Of a stretch of DNA of 51,081 bases, positions 46,748 through 51,081 are shown piece by piece (position 1 is the first letter of the stretch; every line of letters begins with the position of its first letter). This DNA is from Pseudomonadota bacterium (lineage in GTDB: Bacteria > Pseudomonadota > Gammaproteobacteria > Burkholderiales > Burkholderiaceae_E), in the NCBI GenBank assembly GCA_029779755.1, contig JAKOZZ010000116.1:1-51081 (forward strand), read 5' to 3'. Made by a program: the position numbers and the translations under genes. Below the pieces are notes generated by a model that saw nothing but the letters and a program-made list of their open reading frames with translations, was not told where the DNA came from and searched no databases.

Positions 46748-47680
46748 ATGAACGAACGACTCACGCCGCGTCTCGCGGTGCTGCTCACGATGCCGCCGCT
46801 GCTCTGGGCCGGCAATGCCGTGGTCGGCCGCATGGCGGCGGGGCAGGTGCCGCCGCTGACGCTCAACGCGCTGCGCTGGGGGCTCGTGCTGCTGCTGCTG
46901 TTGCCGCTCGGCTGGCGCGCGATCGCGACGCCGCAGGCGCGCGCGCAGGTCCTGCAGCGCTGGCGTCCGCTGTCGGCACTGGGCCTGCTGGGCGTGGGCT
47001 GCTACAACGCGCTGCAGTACATGGCGCTGACCACGTCGAGCGCGCTCAACGTCACGCTGATCGCCTGCAGTCTGCCGATGTGGATGATGGCGATCGGCGC
47101 ACTCGTGTTTCGCGAGCGTCCGACGGGGCGGGCGATGGTCGGCGCGCTGCTCTCGCTGGCCGGGGTGCTGGTCGTGCTCACGCACGGCGACGTCGGCGCG
47201 CTGGCGACCCTGCGGCTGGTGCCGGGCGACCTGCTGATGCTGATCGCGATCGCCGCGTGGGCGACCTACAGCTGGCTGCTGGCGCGCCCGCATCCGCTGC
47301 TGAAGGGGGCGGCGCGTCCGGACTGGAACTGGGCCGACTTTCTGCTGGTGCAGACCCTCTTCGGCATGGTCTGGGCGGGGGCGGCGGCCGGCGTCGAGGC
47401 GGTGGTGTCGCCCGCCGTGATCCACTGGACGCCGGCGGTGGTCGCCACCGTGCTGTACATCGCCATCGGTCCCTCGCTCGTCGCGTACCGGTGCTGGGGA
47501 CTCGGCGTCGGCGCCGTCGGCCCGACGGTGGCCGCGCTGTTCGGCAACCTCACGCCACTGTTCGCCGCGGTGATGGCCTCGACGCTCCTGGGCGAGGTGC
47601 CGGGTGTGCATCATGTCGTGGCCTTCGGGCTGATCCTCACCGGCATCTGGATCTCGACCGGTCGCGCCGCCGAACGCTGA
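46748..47680 (+). CDS. EamA/DMT family transporter
   Basis: 310 aa; MPPLLWAGNAVVGRMAAGQVPPLTLNALRWGLVLLLLLPLGW; start trimmed from 46658. Confidence 0.9.
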   Translation: MNERLTPRLAVLLTMPPLLWAGNAVVGRMAAGQVPPLTLNALRWGLVLLLLLPLGWRAIATPQARAQVLQRWRPLSALGLLGVGCYNALQYMALTTSSALNVTLIACSLPMWMMAIGALVFRERPTGRAMVGALLSLAGVLVVLTHGDVGALATLRLVPGDLLMLIAIAAWATYSWLLARPHPLLKGAARPDWNWADFLLVQTLFGMVWAGAAAGVEAVVSPAVIHWTPAVVATVLYIAIGPSLVAYRCWGLGVGAVGPTVAALFGNLTPLFAAVMASTLLGEVPGVHHVVAFGLILTGIWISTGRAAER

Positions 47681-47706
47681 GGGCGCGTCCGGTCGCCGCC
47701 GGCCCA

Positions 47707-47808
47707 TCCGTGCCGCGTACACATCCCTGCCGCGTGCGCATCCTGGCCGCGTGCGCATCCTGGCCGCGTCCACGTCCGGACCGCGTCCACGTCCGGACCG
47801 GGTGCGCA
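47707..47808. repeat. Intergenic minisatellite: 6 x 17 bp tandem repeat
   Basis: TCCGTGCCGCGTACACA TCCCTGCCGCGTGCGCA TCCTGGCCGCGTGCGCA TCCTGGCCGCGTCCACG TCCGGACCGCGTCCACG TCCGGACCGGGTGCGCA. Confidence 0.92.
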
Positions 47809-47813
47809 GACCT

Positions 47814-48524
47814 TCAGCGACGCGACCAGCGGGCCGCGGTCGTCTCCACCCAGGGGGCCAGGTCGTCGAGCACGCGGGTCAGACCGCGGTCGAAGGCGGC
47901 CACGGCGGCGGCGGCATCGTCCGATCCGACCGCCTCGTGGGCGGCGAAGCCCTGCCGACCGAGCAGCGTGCGCCGGTGCCAGTCGATCAGTTCGGCGGTC
48001 AGCTCGAGACGGGCCCGGCCCGAGGCGGGCTCCGACGTGTGCACCACGCGCTCGACGGTGATCCGCAGCAGCAAGGCGCCGCGGATGCCGGCATCGGTCT
48101 GCGCGACCGTGTCGAAGCGGGCGCGCGCCGACAGCCGCCGCATCGCCAGCTGGGCGATGCGGCGCGCCGGAGGCTCGCTCCACGCGGCGAACTGGTAGAC
48201 CGCATGCGCACCGGGCGCGCGGCTGTAGACCAGGGCCGTGCCCTCGTACAGCGGGCTGGCGGCGACGCCCTCCACGAGCAGGGCGGCGTCGATGCGCGCA
48301 GCGGACGGGTCGGCCGCTGTCGACGGACCGGCTGTCATCGAAGGGCCGGCTGCCATCGACGGGCCGGCCGCCGACGGTGCGGCGGCGCTCCCGCCACGGT
48401 CGGTCAGCTGGTACCACACGCGCGCCGGCGCGTCCCCGCCGCCGATGGACACGCAGCCGCCGAGCAGCAGGCCCGGCGCGGCCGCGCCCAGCAGCGCCGT
48501 GCGCAGGCACCTGCGCCGGTTCAT
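47814..48524 (-). CDS. ABC-type transport auxiliary lipoprotein (PqiC-like), MCE system
   Basis: 236 aa; MNRRRCLRTALLGAAAPGLLLGGCVSIGG lipobox; VWYQLTD...ALLVEGVAASPLYEGTALVYSRAPGAHAVYQFAAWSEPPARRIAQLAMRRL. Confidence 0.87.
   Translation of the reverse strand: MNRRRCLRTALLGAAAPGLLLGGCVSIGGGDAPARVWYQLTDRGGSAAAPSAAGPSMAAGPSMTAGPSTAADPSAARIDAALLVEGVAASPLYEGTALVYSRAPGAHAVYQFAAWSEPPARRIAQLAMRRLSARARFDTVAQTDAGIRGALLLRITVERVVHTSEPASGRARLELTAELIDWHRRTLLGRQGFAAHEAVGSDDAAAAVAAFDRGLTRVLDDLAPWVETTAARWSRR
48302..48382. repeat. Degenerate in-frame 15/18-bp tandem repeat inside the lipoprotein gene
   Basis: GTCGACGGACCGGCT GTCATCGAAGGGCCGGCT GCCATCGACGGGCCGGCC; encodes AAGPSMAAGPSMTAGPSTAADPSAA. Confidence 0.75.
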
Positions 48525-49552
48525 CGCCGCCGCTCCCCGGGGCCCAGCTGCGCTTCGCCGGGGCCCAGCAGCGCGGCCCGCGGGTCGGCGAGCCGATCGA
48601 GCGTCGCCGACAGCAGTTCCGCCGTGCGCCGCACCTCCTGAGCGGTCGCGCGCAGCTCGAGCATGCCGCCGTCGAGCGCGTCGTCGGTGCGGCGTCCGAG
48701 CTGCGCGGCCTGCGACTCGAGCGCGCGGGCGGCCCGTGCGAACTCGCGCAGCGTCGCCTGTCCGTCGCCGAGCGCGGCACGCCCCTCCTGCAGCGCGCCC
48801 CGGGCCTCGGTCATCGTCTCGGTGGATGCGCGCAGCAGGGCATCGGCCCGCTGCGCCAGCGGCTCCACCTGGCCGGCCGCCCGCTCGACCGACACGGCGA
48901 TCCGGTCGCCCGTCGTCCTGAGGGCGGCGGCCGACTCCTGGACGCCGCGCACTGCGGCGTCGACCGCGCCGAGCCGCTGGTTCAGGCCGATGGTGAGGTC
49001 GCGCACGCCGGCGAGCATCTCGCTGAACGCCTTCTGATTGGCGGGGGTCAGCAGGCTGTTGACGTTGCTCAGTGCGCGCTCGCCGGCCAGTGCCAGGCGG
49101 TTCGCCGACTCGGCGATCTGCTCGAAGTCGGAGCTGCCTTCGGGGATCACGGGGTAGCGGTCCCCCTCGGCCACTTCCATGAGCTCGGGGCCGGGCGTGC
49201 CGGGCGTGACGAGGTCGATGCGCGCGATGCCGGTGACGAAGTTGCGGGCCACCACGGCCACCGTGTTCTGGCGCACGGGGGTCTTGCGTGCGACGCGCAC
49301 GATCACTTCGACGCGGTTGATGTTGCCGGCGTCGATCGTGTAGCGCTCGACGCGGCCCACCTTCACGCCGCGCATGTTCACGTCGCCGCCGACCTGAAGC
49401 CCTTCGAGCGACTGGTGCTCGAACCGGATCGCGTAGAAGCGGTAGTCCGACGCCGCCCCGGCGCTGGACAGCCACACGAAGCCGGCGGCCATGGCGAGCA
49501 CCAGCGCGAGCACGATCGCGCCGATCAGCGTGTATCTGCTTTCGGGCTCCAT
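48521..49552 (-). CDS. MCE/MlaD family lipid-binding protein
   Basis: 343 aa; single N-terminal TM, SLEGLQVGGDVNMRGVKVGRVERYTID (MCE domain), long coiled-coil C-terminus. Confidence 0.93.
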   Translation of the reverse strand: MEPESRYTLIGAIVLALVLAMAAGFVWLSSAGAASDYRFYAIRFEHQSLEGLQVGGDVNMRGVKVGRVERYTIDAGNINRVEVIVRVARKTPVRQNTVAVVARNFVTGIARIDLVTPGTPGPELMEVAEGDRYPVIPEGSSDFEQIAESANRLALAGERALSNVNSLLTPANQKAFSEMLAGVRDLTIGLNQRLGAVDAAVRGVQESAAALRTTGDRIAVSVERAAGQVEPLAQRADALLRASTETMTEARGALQEGRAALGDGQATLREFARAARALESQAAQLGRRTDDALDGGMLELRATAQEVRRTAELLSATLDRLADPRAALLGPGEAQLGPGERRR

Positions 49553-50343
49553 CAGGCGGCGTCCTGTCGGTCGACGGGCACGGTGGCGCGGCCGGAGAAG
49601 TAGGCGCGCACCCAGGCGTCGTCGACGGTGATGATCTCCTCCAGTGTACCGTCGGCGATCACGCGGCCGCCGCCCAGCACGATCACGCGCTCGGCGATCG
49701 TGAGCAGGGTGTCGAGGTCGTGCGTGACCAGCAGCACCGTGATGCCCAGGTCGTGGCACAGGAAGCGCAGCAGCCGGTCGAACGCGCGCGCGGTGATCGG
49801 GTCGAGACCGGAGGTCGGCTCGTCCAGGAACAGCACCTCGGGCTCCAGCGCGAGCGCCCGCGCGATCGCCGCGCGCTTCTTCATGCCGCCCGACAGCTCG
49901 CTGGGCATCTTGCGGCCGGTGTCGGGCGCAAGCCCGGCCAGTGACAGGCGCAGGTCCACCAGCGCGTCGAGCAGCGCCGGCGGCACGTCGGCGTGCTCGC
50001 GCAGCGGCGTGGCGACGTTGGCCGCGACGTCCAGCGACGAGAACAGGGCGCCCTCCTGGAACATCATGCCGAAGCGTCGTCGCAGCGCCTGCAGCGCCTC
50101 CGGCCCGGCGCTCCAGACGTCGGTGCCGAGCAGCCGGATCGTGCCGGCCTGCGGTCGCTGCAGGCCGATGATCTCGCGCAGCAGGACGCTCTTGCCGCTG
50201 CCGCTGCCGCCGATCAGTGCGACCAGTTCGCCGCGCCGGATCCGGAACCCGAGGCCGTCGTGCACGGTCTGGCGGCCGAAGCGCGTGACGAGGGCATCGA
50301 CGTCGATCACCACCTCGCGGGTGTCGTCCGGCGGCGCGCTCAC
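49552..50343 (-). CDS. ABC transporter ATP-binding protein (MlaF-like), GTG start
   Basis: 263 aa; Walker A GGSGSGKS, signature LSGGMKKRAAIARAL, Walker B VLFLDEPTSGLDPI; GTGA overlap with the permease stop. Confidence 0.94.
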   Translation of the reverse strand: MSAPPDDTREVVIDVDALVTRFGRQTVHDGLGFRIRRGELVALIGGSGSGKSVLLREIIGLQRPQAGTIRLLGTDVWSAGPEALQALRRRFGMMFQEGALFSSLDVAANVATPLREHADVPPALLDALVDLRLSLAGLAPDTGRKMPSELSGGMKKRAAIARALALEPEVLFLDEPTSGLDPITARAFDRLLRFLCHDLGITVLLVTHDLDTLLTIAERVIVLGGGRVIADGTLEEIITVDDAWVRAYFSGRATVPVDRQDAA

Positions 50344-51081
50344 AGGTCGAGCTCCTGGAAGAGCACGGCGAACAGCGCATCGAGCAGGATCACCACCACG
50401 ATGCTCTGCACCACGGTGGAGGTCGTGTGGATCCCGATCGAGCGCGTGTCGCGGCTCACGGCCACGCCCATGCGGCAGCCGATGACGGCGATGAACAGGG
50501 CGAACACCGGCGCCTTGGCCAGCCCGATCACGTAGTGACGCGCCTCGAGCGCGGCGTGCAGCCGGTCGACGAAGGTGGCGGGCGTGATGTCGAGCATCAG
50601 GTTCGAGACCACCACCGCGCCGAGCAGCCCGGCCAGGTCGCCGACGAAGACCAGCAGCGGCAGCGACACGACCAGGGCGAGCACGCGCGGCACGACCAGC
50701 ACCTGCTCGGGCGACAGGCCCAGCGTGCGGATCGCGTCGGTCTCCTCGGTCAGGCGCATCGTGCCGAGCTGCGCGGTGAACGCCGCGCCCGAGCGGCCGG
50801 CGACGATGGTGGCGACGATGATCGGCGAGAACTCGCGCACCATGCCGAGCGCGACGCCGTCGACCACGAAGATGTTGGCGCCGTACTGCTCGGCCTGCAG
50901 CCCCAGCAGGTACGCGATGATCGTGCCGATCAGGAAGGTCACCAGCACGATGACCGGGATCGCGTTCACGCACACCTGGCGGAACTGGGCCATCAGTTCG
51001 CGGCGCCTGAGCACGGAGGGGCGCACGACCGCGCGCGCGATCTCCGACAGGGTCAGGCCCAGGAACGCGACGTGCCCGACG
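50340..51081 (-). CDS. MlaE-family ABC transporter permease, partial (5' end beyond right window edge)
   Basis: AQFRQVCVNAIPVIVLVTFLIGTIIAYLLGLQAEQYGANIFVVDGVALGMVREFSPIIVATIVAGRSGAAFTAQLGTM; frame stays open through 51081 (VGHVAFLGLTLSEIARAVVRPSVLRRREL). Confidence 0.94.
   Translation of the reverse strand, partial: VGHVAFLGLTLSEIARAVVRPSVLRRRELMAQFRQVCVNAIPVIVLVTFLIGTIIAYLLGLQAEQYGANIFVVDGVALGMVREFSPIIVATIVAGRSGAAFTAQLGTMRLTEETDAIRTLGLSPEQVLVVPRVLALVVSLPLLVFVGDLAGLLGAVVVSNLMLDITPATFVDRLHAALEARHYVIGLAKAPVFALFIAVIGCRMGVAVSRDTRSIGIHTTSTVVQSIVVVILLDALFAVLFQELDL

Overview
GC-rich (~70%) bacterial chromosomal window. Gene content (DUF3567, DUF1840, split-orientation TRAP/pca genes, MCP with a DWxxF tail, PEP-CTERM protein) points to Burkholderiales; this is an inference from family content, not a database search. 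I support about 41 protein-coding genes. In order they are: a protocatechuate-branch aromatic catabolism/TRAP transport block (dctM-dctQ-pcaDC-pcaB on minus, dctP divergent); a methyl-accepting chemotaxis protein; a MarR regulator + FAD monooxygenase pair; a lone PEP-CTERM protein; DMT and MFS exporters; a molybdenum hydroxylase operon (Ldh-family oxidoreductase, FAD, 2Fe-2S and Mo subunits); a GGDEF protein; an FAH-family hydrolase; metH; an LplT/PlsC-type fusion; glutathione reductase; a large RTX repeat protein convergent with a TPR-glycosyltransferase; a DHH phosphoesterase; DMT/MFS transporters; a CaiB-type CoA transferase; a GGDEF-EAL protein; comM; two phosphoribosyltransferases (one PyrR-like); and an MCE/Mla-type lipid transport operon that runs off the right edge. 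No tRNA, rRNA, CRISPR array, IS element or prophage was seen. The most interesting signals are non-coding or organisational: (i) a near-consensus sigma-54 promoter with upstream dyads in front of the lone PEP-CTERM gene; (ii) a near-perfect dyad overlapping a sigma-70 promoter before the MarR gene; (iii) two 20-bp direct repeats with 22-bp period in the pcaB/dctP divergent promoter; (iv) two related stem-loops with loop AACG(C/A)AAC upstream of metH; (v) a 14-module RTX protein tail-to-tail with a TPR-glycosyltransferase and no visible type I secretion genes; (vi) a 6 x 17 bp intergenic minisatellite plus three other short tandem repeats within about 12 kb; (vii) an apparently orphan DUF3394-like TRAP-permease tail domain.
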